Origin: an uncultured Actinomycetes bacterium
GTDB taxonomy: Bacteria; Actinomycetota; Actinomycetes; Nanopelagicales; Nanopelagicaceae
Assembly (NCBI GenBank): GCA_903899145.1
Contig: CAIUHY010000082.1
Span: forward strand, 1-10,115
Length of the DNA stretch: 10,115 nt
Direction: 5' to 3'
Positions within the stretch are counted from its first letter, which is position 1; the number at the start of each line of letters is the position of its first letter. The notes under the pieces are model-generated. The model was not told the origin of the DNA. It saw only the letters and a list, made by a program, of their open reading frames with translations, and did not search any database. The translations under genes and the position numbers were made by a program. Shown here piece by piece: positions 1-6,650 of this stretch.

Positions 1-63
1 CACAGTCACAACAGTTGTAATTACGGCTACGGAAAAGATGATACCAAGTCCGGTTTTCCCCAT
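1..63 (-). CDS. N-terminal fragment of a membrane-anchored protein, cut by the window edge
   Basis: Read on the minus strand from the ATG at 63-61, the frame is open to the window edge (21 codons). It begins MGKTGLGIIF and continues as a hydrophobic stretch rich in V, T and I, which looks like a first membrane segment or signal anchor. The same frame stays open upstream to a stop at 130-132, passing a TTG at 129-127, and the added residues are charged and protein-like (for example KEESPYKPERE). The true start could therefore lie farther upstream. The ribosome-binding site before the ATG is poor (GGGAA about 12 bases away). I do not recognise the family and too little is present to assign a function. 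Confidence 0.45.
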   Translation of the reverse strand, partial: MGKTGLGIIFSVAVITTVVTV

Positions 64-188
64 ATGTAAATTGTATTCCCGCTCTGGCTTATAGGGCGAC
101 TCTTCTTTTGCCCATGTTTTGCCCAGCAATTAGCTTTAGTTGCAGGTATTTGAACGATATAAATGCACTGTAAACTGGTTAAATAAGC

Positions 189-277
189 GTAGATGAGAGA
201 TAAGACAACCCTGCAGTCCTCACTGCTAACGAGGTAAGGGGTTAAACCCTTCAGGAGTTCAAATCTCCTCGTCTCCG
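189..277 (+). tRNA. tRNA-Ser(GCU)-like element, D arm not foldable; degenerate tRNA or 3'-tRNA fragment
   Basis: From 218 to 277 the sequence folds as a class II tRNA. The anticodon arm is 218-222/230-234 with one A-C mismatch at its base, and the loop CTGCTAA gives anticodon GCT (Ser). A long variable arm follows (AAGGG/CCCTT, 236-251). The T arm is perfect (AGGAG/CTCCT) with loop TTCAAAT. The 3' acceptor strand CGTCTCC is followed by discriminator G, as in serine tRNAs; CCA is not encoded. The 5' side is poor: GTAGATG (189-195) pairs with one mismatch and one wobble, and 196-217 lacks the D-loop GG and forms no D stem. Either this is a strongly diverged tRNA, or the 3' part of a tRNA left at an integration site. 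It converges on the transporter gene that ends at 296. Confidence 0.5.
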
Positions 278-295
278 CTCTGATACTTTTCCTAC

Positions 296-1567
296 CTATG
301 TGTTTTTTGAAAACGCCTTAGCCCATAGTGTGAACTGATGAATAACTATTCCGCCAACGAGTCCCCAAAACGGTGCTCCAACATTTAAAAAAGTAATTCC
401 AGAGACCGAAATTAAAAGTGCGGCCAACCCCGCATCGCGGTATTCGGGATCTATGAGCGCCTCGTGAAGTGAAGAGCCAATCGTAGGTATTAGCGCCAAG
501 CCAGCTAGTGCTGAGACCAGAACAACAGGGAGTGCACCTAAGAGACCGGTTTCAACAGATGCAAATAACCCAAGCAGCATGTAGATAATGCCAGAAACAA
601 AACCGGCGAAATAGCGCGTTTTTGGATTTGGGTCAGCTTCAGGACCAGAACCAATCGCCGCGGTCATTGCGGCAACATTTACTCCACTTCCACCGAAACC
701 CGCGCTTAGGAATGATAGAACTCCACCCATTGTGACAATGGCATTTACGGGTGCTTCGTAGTTCATATTAAAGAGAACGGCAGTGCCAGTTGCGTTTTGT
801 GTTGTCATAACTAGGAGAAAAATCGGAAGAGCCAAATTGAGAGTCGATGCAATTGAAAATGTTGGTGTGACCCACTGCGGGTGCACGATAGATCCAGCCA
901 AGTGAGGATTCAAGAGTTTACTTTCAAAACCCGCAATAATAAGACCTACGGCAAGGGATAAAAGGATGGGCGCTCGCATTTTAATACTGCGGCCGATAAA
1001 GAAGACAATAACCATGGCAAGGGCGAGGAGCAATCCAGATTTCATTGATGAAAAAACTTGAACACCGAAGTTAAATAAAACACCGGCTAACATCGCCATC
1101 ACAACTGGGCGCGGAACTAAATGAATAAACTTCCCAAATAATCCACTTGCACCAACAATAATTAAAGCCACCGATGCTATGAAAAAAGCCCCGATTACTT
1201 CGGGAAATGGATGTGTAGGAAGGCTTGTAACTAACAATGCAGTAGTCGCGCCGCCCCAAGCACCTATTACAGGGATCCCATAACGAAGCGTTAGAAGAAA
1301 ACCAAATAGTCCTGAACCAAAAAAGATAGTAAACAACCACGAATCAATTTGCAGGGTGGTTAAGTGCCCCGTCTGTGCGGCTTGAAATAAGAGAGCCACT
1401 GGGCCCGTGACTGAAATCAGGACACAGAGAAAGCCGGCCATAAAACCACTCCAAGTAGCTGCCCTCGGTAGACCAGCGATGTTGGCTTTAACTGCGCGCA
1501 CTAGAGATAGGTGTGTCGTACCTTGCTCGAGGGGTGATTCCACCCTCCGATGGTACCAATGACACAT
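296..1567 (-). CDS. BenE-family (benzoate/H+ symporter-like) membrane transporter
   Basis: A polytopic inner-membrane protein of up to 423 residues with about 11-12 hydrophobic segments. Family hallmarks are visible: the first helix GFMAGFLCVLISVTGPVALL (about 41-60) followed by FQAAQTG, the segment LALPIFLLVMTTQNATGTAV (about 245-264), and the loop GSGPEADPNPKTRYFAG (306-322), which closely follows the BenE pattern. Characterised BenE proteins import benzoate with protons, but the substrate here is unknown and no aromatic-degradation genes are nearby. The start is uncertain. The ATG at 1567 has no Shine-Dalgarno sequence, and family alignment would begin near residue 39, so a later GTG such as the one at 1501-1499 (residue 23) is possible. 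The gene is divergent from pckG and convergent with the tRNA-like element, ending 18 bases from it. Confidence 0.88.
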   Translation of the reverse strand: MCHWYHRRVESPLEQGTTHLSLVRAVKANIAGLPRAATWSGFMAGFLCVLISVTGPVALLFQAAQTGHLTTLQIDSWLFTIFFGSGLFGFLLTLRYGIPVIGAWGGATTALLVTSLPTHPFPEVIGAFFIASVALIIVGASGLFGKFIHLVPRPVVMAMLAGVLFNFGVQVFSSMKSGLLLALAMVIVFFIGRSIKMRAPILLSLAVGLIIAGFESKLLNPHLAGSIVHPQWVTPTFSIASTLNLALPIFLLVMTTQNATGTAVLFNMNYEAPVNAIVTMGGVLSFLSAGFGGSGVNVAAMTAAIGSGPEADPNPKTRYFAGFVSGIIYMLLGLFASVETGLLGALPVVLVSALAGLALIPTIGSSLHEALIDPEYRDAGLAALLISVSGITFLNVGAPFWGLVGGIVIHQFTLWAKAFSKNT

Positions 1568-1576
1568 GCAATGTGT
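1562..1576. promoter_or_regulatory. Perfect inverted repeat ACACAT-GCA-ATGTGT, candidate operator
   Basis: Two perfect 6-base arms are separated by 3 bases, immediately upstream of the proposed pckG -35 box. The repeat also covers the farthest-upstream possible start codon of the divergent BenE-family gene, which would be odd for coding sequence if that start is real. The position suits a transcription-factor site acting on either gene. The regulator is unknown. Confidence 0.35.
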
Positions 1577-1605
1577 TTGCTAATAGTGAACACTACAGGC
1601 ATAAT
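1577..1605 (+). promoter_or_regulatory. Sigma-70-like promoter of pckG, with an internal palindrome
   Basis: The -35 box TTGCTA (1577-1582, 4 of 6 consensus bases) is followed by a 17-base spacer and the -10 box CATAAT (1600-1605, 5 of 6). The spacer contains the perfect palindrome TAGTG-AA-CACTA (1584-1595), which would sit under RNA polymerase and could be a repressor site. A start near 1612 would leave a leader of about 30 bases before the ATG at 1641. Confidence 0.55.
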
Positions 1606-1640
1606 CCTTTAGAAGGCATCAACCAATAAGGAGAGTTGCG

Positions 1641-3437
1641 ATGACTACAGCGGTTTTGAGTAGGCACACGCTATTGCGCAAATGGGTCGATGAGATTGCA
1701 GAGCTAACCCAACCAACAGATATTGACTGGTGTGATGGCTCGGATTCAGAGTGGGAAAACGTCACTAACAAATTAGTTGATGCTGGAACTTTTGTTCGCC
1801 TGGCTAAGAAACCTAATTCTTTTTGGTGTGCATCAAATCCATCGGATGTTGCCCGAGTAGAGGATCGAACCTTCATTTGCTCACGGGAAGAAAGTGATGC
1901 AGGGCCGACAAATAACTGGATGGCGCCAACCCAGATGAAGGAGATCATGACCGACCTCTATCGAGGTTCGATGCGCGGGCGCACTATGTATGTTATTCCT
2001 TTTTGTATGGGACCAATAGACTCAAAGAATCCAATGTTTGGTGTGCAGATTATCGATAGTGCCTACGTTGTTGCCTCAATGCGAATTATGACTCGCATGG
2101 GTACAGGCGCACTAGATGCCATGGGAAGCGATAAACAATTTGTAAAGGCGTTGCACTCAGTTGGTGCGCCGCTTATCGATGGTGCCAGTGATGTGTCTTG
2201 GCCGTGCAATGACACAAAATATATTGTTCAGTTTCCCGAAGATCACACCATTTGGTCTTTCGGTTCTGGTTATGGCGGAAATGCGCTCCTTGGAAAGAAG
2301 TGCTATTCACTGCGTATTGCATCAGTAATTGGCCGCGACGAGGGCTGGTTAGCAGAGCACATGCTTATTTTGAAAGTCACACCTCCACAAAGTAAACCTC
2401 ACTTCATCGCCGCAGCTTTTCCTTCTGCCTGCGGAAAAACCAATCTTGCAATGTTAGAGCCAACAATTCCGGGTTGGAAAGTCGAGACTTTGGGCGACGA
2501 TATAGCTTGGATGCGCTTTGGCGCAGACGGCCGACTCTACGCAACCAATCCAGAGTTTGGCTTCTTTGGTGTGGCACCAGGTACAGGCTGGGATACAAAT
2601 GCAAATGCGATGCGCACGATTGATAAAGGAAATTCGATTTTCACAAATGTTGCATTAACCGATGATGGAGATGTTTGGTGGGAAGGCATGACAGATAAAC
2701 CACCTGCGCATTTAATTGATTGGAAGAAGCGCGACTGGACGCCAGGAAATGGTGAACTTTCCTCTCATCCAAACTCACGATTCTGCACACCTGCAAATCA
2801 ATGCCCGATTATCGCTCCAGAGTGGCAGAGCGCAGAGGGTGTACCAATTTCTGCAATTATTTTCGGCGGTCGTCGAAAGACCACAATCCCATTAGTTGTG
2901 CAAGCTCGAGACTGGGCACATGGAGTTTTCATGGGTGCAACCTTGTCATCTGAGACAACGGCTGCTGCAACAGGTGAAGTTGGAGTAGTTCGCCGAGATC
3001 CATTCGCGATGTTGCCATTTATTGGTTACCACGTTGGTGACTATATAAATCACTGGCTTAAGATTGGCGCTGCAACAGATGCAAAGAATCTTCCAAAGAT
3101 TTTTTACGTCAACTGGTTTCGTCGAAACAAAGATGGTGGATTTCTCTGGCCTGGATATGGCGAAAACTCACGTGTCATTAAATGGGTAATTGAGCAGGTT
3201 GATGGCGCACAGAAATCAGTTCCAACTGCGATCGGAAATGTTCCATCTCCAGGTGTCATTGATATCGTTGGCTTAGGTGTATCTGATCAAGATTTACAGG
3301 AAGCCTTGGCGATAAATCATGATGAGTGGCGCGCAGAATTACCACTAATAAATGAGTGGTTCGCCAAGATAGGAACAAAGCTGCCGGCAGTCATGCACGA
3401 GCAGTTGGCTATCTTGAGCGAAAACCTTAAGAAATAG
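1641..3437 (+). CDS. pckG: Phosphoenolpyruvate carboxykinase (GTP)
   Basis: A cytosolic enzyme that interconverts oxaloacetate + GTP with PEP + GDP + CO2, the gluconeogenic/anaplerotic node. The 598-residue length fits the GTP-dependent family (about 590-620). Visible signatures are the phosphate-binding loop FPSACGKTN (260-268, including the family's reactive Cys264 and Lys266), the kinase-2 stretch TLGDDIAWM just after it, the substrate-binding YGGNALLGKKCYSLR segment before it, APGTGWDTN, FGGRR and YVNWFRR. The ATG is preceded by AAGGAG (1628-1633) at a 7-base spacing. GTP-type PEPCK is typical of Actinobacteria. The gene appears intact, but its last six codons form one copy of a 20-base repeat found again at 9965-9984. 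Confidence 0.97.
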   Translation: MTTAVLSRHTLLRKWVDEIAELTQPTDIDWCDGSDSEWENVTNKLVDAGTFVRLAKKPNSFWCASNPSDVARVEDRTFICSREESDAGPTNNWMAPTQMKEIMTDLYRGSMRGRTMYVIPFCMGPIDSKNPMFGVQIIDSAYVVASMRIMTRMGTGALDAMGSDKQFVKALHSVGAPLIDGASDVSWPCNDTKYIVQFPEDHTIWSFGSGYGGNALLGKKCYSLRIASVIGRDEGWLAEHMLILKVTPPQSKPHFIAAAFPSACGKTNLAMLEPTIPGWKVETLGDDIAWMRFGADGRLYATNPEFGFFGVAPGTGWDTNANAMRTIDKGNSIFTNVALTDDGDVWWEGMTDKPPAHLIDWKKRDWTPGNGELSSHPNSRFCTPANQCPIIAPEWQSAEGVPISAIIFGGRRKTTIPLVVQARDWAHGVFMGATLSSETTAAATGEVGVVRRDPFAMLPFIGYHVGDYINHWLKIGAATDAKNLPKIFYVNWFRRNKDGGFLWPGYGENSRVIKWVIEQVDGAQKSVPTAIGNVPSPGVIDIVGLGVSDQDLQEALAINHDEWRAELPLINEWFAKIGTKLPAVMHEQLAILSENLKK

Positions 3438-3438
3438 C
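3419..3438 (+). repeat. 20-bp direct repeat, left copy, at the 3' end of pckG
   Basis: The sequence cgaaaaccttaagaaatagc covers the final codons and TAG stop of pckG. It is identical, 20 of 20 bases, to 9965-9984; flanking bases differ on both sides. Location at the 3' end of a housekeeping gene is the usual form of an integration core site that keeps the gene intact. Confidence 0.85.
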
Positions 3439-3460
3439 CGTTCAAAGATTTAGAATTGTG

Positions 3461-3492
3461 CTAAGTAATTGAAGACCGCCGCTAATACTTAG
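3461..3492. terminator. Weak inverted repeat between the convergent ends of pckG and the SDR gene
   Basis: Arms CTAAGTA (3461-3467) and TACTTAG (3486-3492) pair perfectly over 7 bases with an 18-base loop; the right arm overlaps the SDR gene stop. The stem is short and AT-rich and lacks a clear U tract, so termination activity is doubtful. It is the only hairpin-like structure I see in this 44-base gap. Confidence 0.25.
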
Positions 3493-4564
3493 GGATAATT
3501 TTATCTAATTGATAGCCACGGAATACCTTTAGAAAAGAATCTAAGGTATTTCTGCATTCAAGGAATCCTCGAATCCGGCTGTTATTCATATCCGAAAAGC
3601 ATTCAATTGGTCGGTTAAGGTCTCCATCTGTATGCCACCAGGAAGCCAAATTTGATATTTCCGAGTTTTGCAAACCATATTCCTTACTTATATCCACCCA
3701 TAGACTTTCGAGTGGCGACATTTGTCTTTCAAACAAAGCTAATTCATCGGAAGGCCCAACAAAATCTACTTTTAATGCCTCTCCCAACCGAGGCCACATC
3801 CAACGCCAGCGGAAAACATCCCCATTCGAAACGTTGAACGGTGTATTTTTAGCAGAATCAGTTACAGACGCCCAAAACATGTGGTTAGCAAGTAGATCAG
3901 AATCCGTCATATCGGTAATGCCATTCCATTGAACTTCATTTCCCGGGAAACTCAGCGCACTTCCAGATTTCTTAGCTAGTGAAGCTGCAACAGCAATTGT
4001 GAGAGCCATATTCATCGCGTTCCCAGTGGTATGCCCAATAATCGTATGAGAGCGATGCACACTCCAAGTAAAATTCAATCTGTCAGCGGCTAACCAAAGT
4101 TCATCTTCTTGAGCATAATAAAAATTTGGAGAAGAGACCCTCTCTTCATCCTCATGAAATGGGGTATCGCGGATTTCTTTTGTTCCGTAAGATTCAAAGG
4201 GACCCATATAGTGTTTTAAACCCGTGACTAACGCCGAATGCTGCAAAGTATTCGCCTTCTCAAGGCCGCTAAATATATCCTTAACTAATTTGCGATTCGC
4301 AACGATATTGTCAGCTTCATTTCCTTTAGGAATCCATGTTGTGAAATACACGTGCGTTGGTTTAAGGCCAGTTAGCGCCGCATGAATTGCTAAACTATTA
4401 TTTAAGTCAATTTTTAAATGTATTACTTTAGGATTCCTAGGCAAGTTTCTTGAAATTCCATAAACTGTCCAATTTTCACTTATGAGCGTCTCTGCCAAGG
4501 CAGTACCGGCAATACCGGTAACTCCGACAATCAGTGCGATATTTGAAGTGCTTGAGTTTGCCAT
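3482..4564 (-). CDS. SDR oxidoreductase of the PRISE type (progesterone 5-beta-reductase/iridoid synthase-like)
   Basis: A 360-residue extended short-chain dehydrogenase/reductase. The N-terminal dinucleotide-binding motif is GVTGIAG (14-20). The region HVYFTTW (71-77), the block GLKHYMGP with Lys117, the block NFYYAQED with Tyr149/150, and WSVHRSHTIIGH (167-178) match the PRISE pattern. In that family the Lys of the KHY block and the Tyr of the FYY block replace the usual YxxxK pair. Known members reduce activated C=C bonds of enones or enals with NADPH; the bacterial substrate here is unknown. A Shine-Dalgarno-like AAAGGG lies about 10 bases before the ATG. It is the last gene downstream of the ABC importer on the same strand, 126 bases after permease 2, suggesting it acts on an imported compound. 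Confidence 0.82.
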   Translation of the reverse strand: MANSSTSNIALIVGVTGIAGTALAETLISENWTVYGISRNLPRNPKVIHLKIDLNNSLAIHAALTGLKPTHVYFTTWIPKGNEADNIVANRKLVKDIFSGLEKANTLQHSALVTGLKHYMGPFESYGTKEIRDTPFHEDEERVSSPNFYYAQEDELWLAADRLNFTWSVHRSHTIIGHTTGNAMNMALTIAVAASLAKKSGSALSFPGNEVQWNGITDMTDSDLLANHMFWASVTDSAKNTPFNVSNGDVFRWRWMWPRLGEALKVDFVGPSDELALFERQMSPLESLWVDISKEYGLQNSEISNLASWWHTDGDLNRPIECFSDMNNSRIRGFLECRNTLDSFLKVFRGYQLDKIIPKY

Positions 4565-4583
4565 GGGATATTCCCTTTCAGGA

Positions 4584-4664
4584 TTAGATTTTTAGACCGG
4601 ACTGAAAATTAGATGTTACTGCCCCTGTAATTTTACCTACTTCACCTTTTAGTTCTGTATCCAT
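4584..4664 (-). CDS. Tiny ORF (26 codons) between permease 2 and the SDR gene; possible SDR remnant
   Basis: An ATG at 4664-4662 follows AAGGA at a 4-base spacing and opens a frame of 26 codons, ending 19 bases before the start of the downstream SDR gene. The product begins MDTELKGEVGKITGA, which resembles the usual start of classical SDR proteins (LKGKVALVTGA), but the frame stops soon after. It could be the decayed start of a lost SDR gene, a small leader peptide, or chance. No other feature fills this 126-base gap, and I see no convincing terminator in it. Confidence 0.3.
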   Translation of the reverse strand: MDTELKGEVGKITGAVTSNFQSGLKI

Positions 4665-4690
4665 TTAGTCCTTAGTTCTTCTTATAGTCG

Positions 4691-5647
4691 CTAACGAGAT
4701 TGGTGAAAGTATCTTTGTCGTGCAGAATCAAATGCGAGTGCAAGAACAATTATTGTTCCAACAACCACATACTGCCAGTATGAGTCAACACCATATAAGT
4801 TGAGGGCATTACTCATGACCGCAAAAAATATTGCAGAGCAAAAAGTTCCAAAAATGCTACCTCTACCACCTTTTAGCGATGCACCACCTAGAATTACAGT
4901 TGCGATCACATTTAGCTCAAATCCGGTTCCCATTGTGGGCGAGGCGGAGGAAAGTTGTGCGGTCTGTAGAAACGATGTAACCCCAACTGTGAAACCCAGA
5001 ACTACGAAGGTGGCAATTCTGAGGCGATCAACGGATAAGCCAGCGGCAAAGGCCGCCTTTCGATTAGTTCCAGATGCTCTTACCATTCGACCGTAATTTG
5101 TGCGATTAAGGAGAAATGCTCCTAGAACCATAACTACAACCATAATCCAAAACGAAATAGGAAGAAATAAGAATTTAGCAAACGCTATTTTTAGAAAACG
5201 CGGATCTGAAACGGATTTGAAAGAGTCACCAATTATGATGTAAGCAAATGCAATAAATACATACATCGTTCCAAGCGTCGCCACCAAAGTTGGTATTTTG
5301 AACTTAGTCACGATTAAGCCATTAAATAACCCTAGGCACATTCCAGCCGCCGTGGCTGCAAACACTCCAGAAATTGGACCAAAAGCACTTACAGAAGATG
5401 CGGTTGCGATCGAACATAGTGCAAGCATTGAGCCAATAGATAGATCAAAATCTCCTATTATAATCAATAAGGTCATACCAATTGCGCTTATTCCTACATA
5501 TGAGGCTTGCAGCAACACACTTTGGATATTTGCCAATTTCGCAAAATGTTGATTCGTAAAGGAGATAATCGTTACAGCAATCATCAACAGCCAAAATATT
5601 GTGAATTTTGAAAAAGAAGCTTTGATAAATATAATTATTTTATCCAT
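4691..5647 (-). CDS. Sugar-type ABC transporter permease 2 (RbsC/BPD_transp_2 family)
   Basis: An integral membrane subunit of a carbohydrate-uptake-type-2 (CUT2) ABC importer, 318 residues from the chosen start. It shows about 8-10 hydrophobic segments, the family signature GDFDLSIGS (65-73), a cytoplasmic coupling loop ASGTNRKAAFAAGLSVDRLR (191-210), and GFELNVIATVILGGASLKGG (242-261). The ATG at 5647 was chosen because it overlaps the upstream permease by 8 bases, has GGTGG just ahead, and gives MDKIIIF as a natural N-terminus. An in-frame ATG at 5710 lies inside the upstream gene and would add 21 basic residues. Overlap implies translational coupling. It is paralogous to permease 1, so the two probably form a heterodimeric pore. 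Confidence 0.9.
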   Translation of the reverse strand: MDKIIIFIKASFSKFTIFWLLMIAVTIISFTNQHFAKLANIQSVLLQASYVGISAIGMTLLIIIGDFDLSIGSMLALCSIATASSVSAFGPISGVFAATAAGMCLGLFNGLIVTKFKIPTLVATLGTMYVFIAFAYIIIGDSFKSVSDPRFLKIAFAKFLFLPISFWIMVVVMVLGAFLLNRTNYGRMVRASGTNRKAAFAAGLSVDRLRIATFVVLGFTVGVTSFLQTAQLSSASPTMGTGFELNVIATVILGGASLKGGRGSIFGTFCSAIFFAVMSNALNLYGVDSYWQYVVVGTIIVLALAFDSARQRYFHQSR

Positions 5648-6647
5648 CGGATTCCACCGCCATTTTTTTAATTTTCCGCGTTTTAGGAAGAGAATTAAGT
5701 GACAGCGCAATAATCAATAGAACTCCTGTGGTCAAATACTGATAATATGATGAGACATTCAATACATTCAAAGAGGCGTCAATCGAAGCTATCAAAATTG
5801 CTGAAATTAGAGTGTTTCCTAAATAGGCAAACCCGCCTGATAGGCTCGCACCGCCTAGAACTACAACGGCAATGACATTTAACTCAAGACCAATTCCAAG
5901 TGAACCGTCTACAGTTCCAATTTGAGCTGAAAGCATTGACCCAGACAAGCCAGCCATCGCACCGGAAAGTACATACACAAGTATTACCAAGCGGCTTGTT
6001 GCAATTCCAGCCGATCGTGAGGCATGCTCATTTCCACCTACGCCAATAACGTGACGGCCAAAAGCAGTAAAATGCAGCAAGTAATACAACACAGAAAATG
6101 CAGCAATCATTGTCCAAACCAAATATGGAACTCCTAAAAACATACTTCCGCCGTAGGCCATAAACCCTTTATCGCCCACCGAAACGCTTCCGCCATGTAC
6201 TTCAAGAAGCGATCCACCCCGAACAATTTGCGAAATTCCAAGGGTTGTAATAAAGCTCGGAACCGACCATTTGGATGTGATAAGACCATTTATCACGCCG
6301 ACAATACCCCCAACAAAAACTCCTGCAGTCAATCCTGCCAGTAATCCTAGGTGGTTGGATACTTGTGCAGAAATCAATGCTGACAATGCAACTGTTGATC
6401 CCACAGAAAGATCTAAACCGGCAATAGCAATCACAAAAGTCATTCCAAAAGCCATCACCGCCAATAGCGATGCTTGAACTGCTATGTTCCTCAAATTCTC
6501 AATATTCAAAAATGTTGAGTTGGCAGTAATTGAGCCAAAAATTACAAGAATTAGAAATAGCGAAATTCCCGTAGTGGGGTTGCGCAAAAACTCTTGCCGC
6601 GCAGTTGCGTCACTCATAGATTTAAATTTCATCAATAAATATCCCAT
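5640..6647 (-). CDS. Sugar-type ABC transporter permease 1 (RbsC/BPD_transp_2 family)
   Basis: A 335-residue inner-membrane subunit of the same CUT2 importer. Signature AGLDLSVGS (76-84), coupling loop NEHASRSAGIATSRL (206-220) and LELNVIAVVVLGGASLSGG (254-272) are clear. The N-terminus is cytoplasmic and charged before the first helix (about 27-42). The ATG at 6647 lies 3 bases after the ATPase stop codon; AGGAG sits 11 bases upstream, inside the ATPase 3' end. In-frame ATGs at codons 6 and 11 are alternatives. The 3' end overlaps permease 2. The gene belongs to the minus-strand operon that starts with the binding protein. Confidence 0.92.
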   Translation of the reverse strand: MGYLLMKFKSMSDATARQEFLRNPTTGISLFLILVIFGSITANSTFLNIENLRNIAVQASLLAVMAFGMTFVIAIAGLDLSVGSTVALSALISAQVSNHLGLLAGLTAGVFVGGIVGVINGLITSKWSVPSFITTLGISQIVRGGSLLEVHGGSVSVGDKGFMAYGGSMFLGVPYLVWTMIAAFSVLYYLLHFTAFGRHVIGVGGNEHASRSAGIATSRLVILVYVLSGAMAGLSGSMLSAQIGTVDGSLGIGLELNVIAVVVLGGASLSGGFAYLGNTLISAILIASIDASLNVLNVSSYYQYLTTGVLLIIALSLNSLPKTRKIKKMAVESDG

Positions 6648-6650
6648 TGG

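Noticed and set aside
1619..1948. Minus-strand open frame of 109 codons over the start of pckG
   Set aside because: It is antisense to a well-supported enzyme gene and shows no domain or ribosome-binding signal.
5648..5710. Longer start of permease 2 at 5710
   Set aside because: It would add 21 mostly basic residues inside the upstream permease gene; the ATG at 5647 gives a normal N-terminus and an 8-base coupling overlap.
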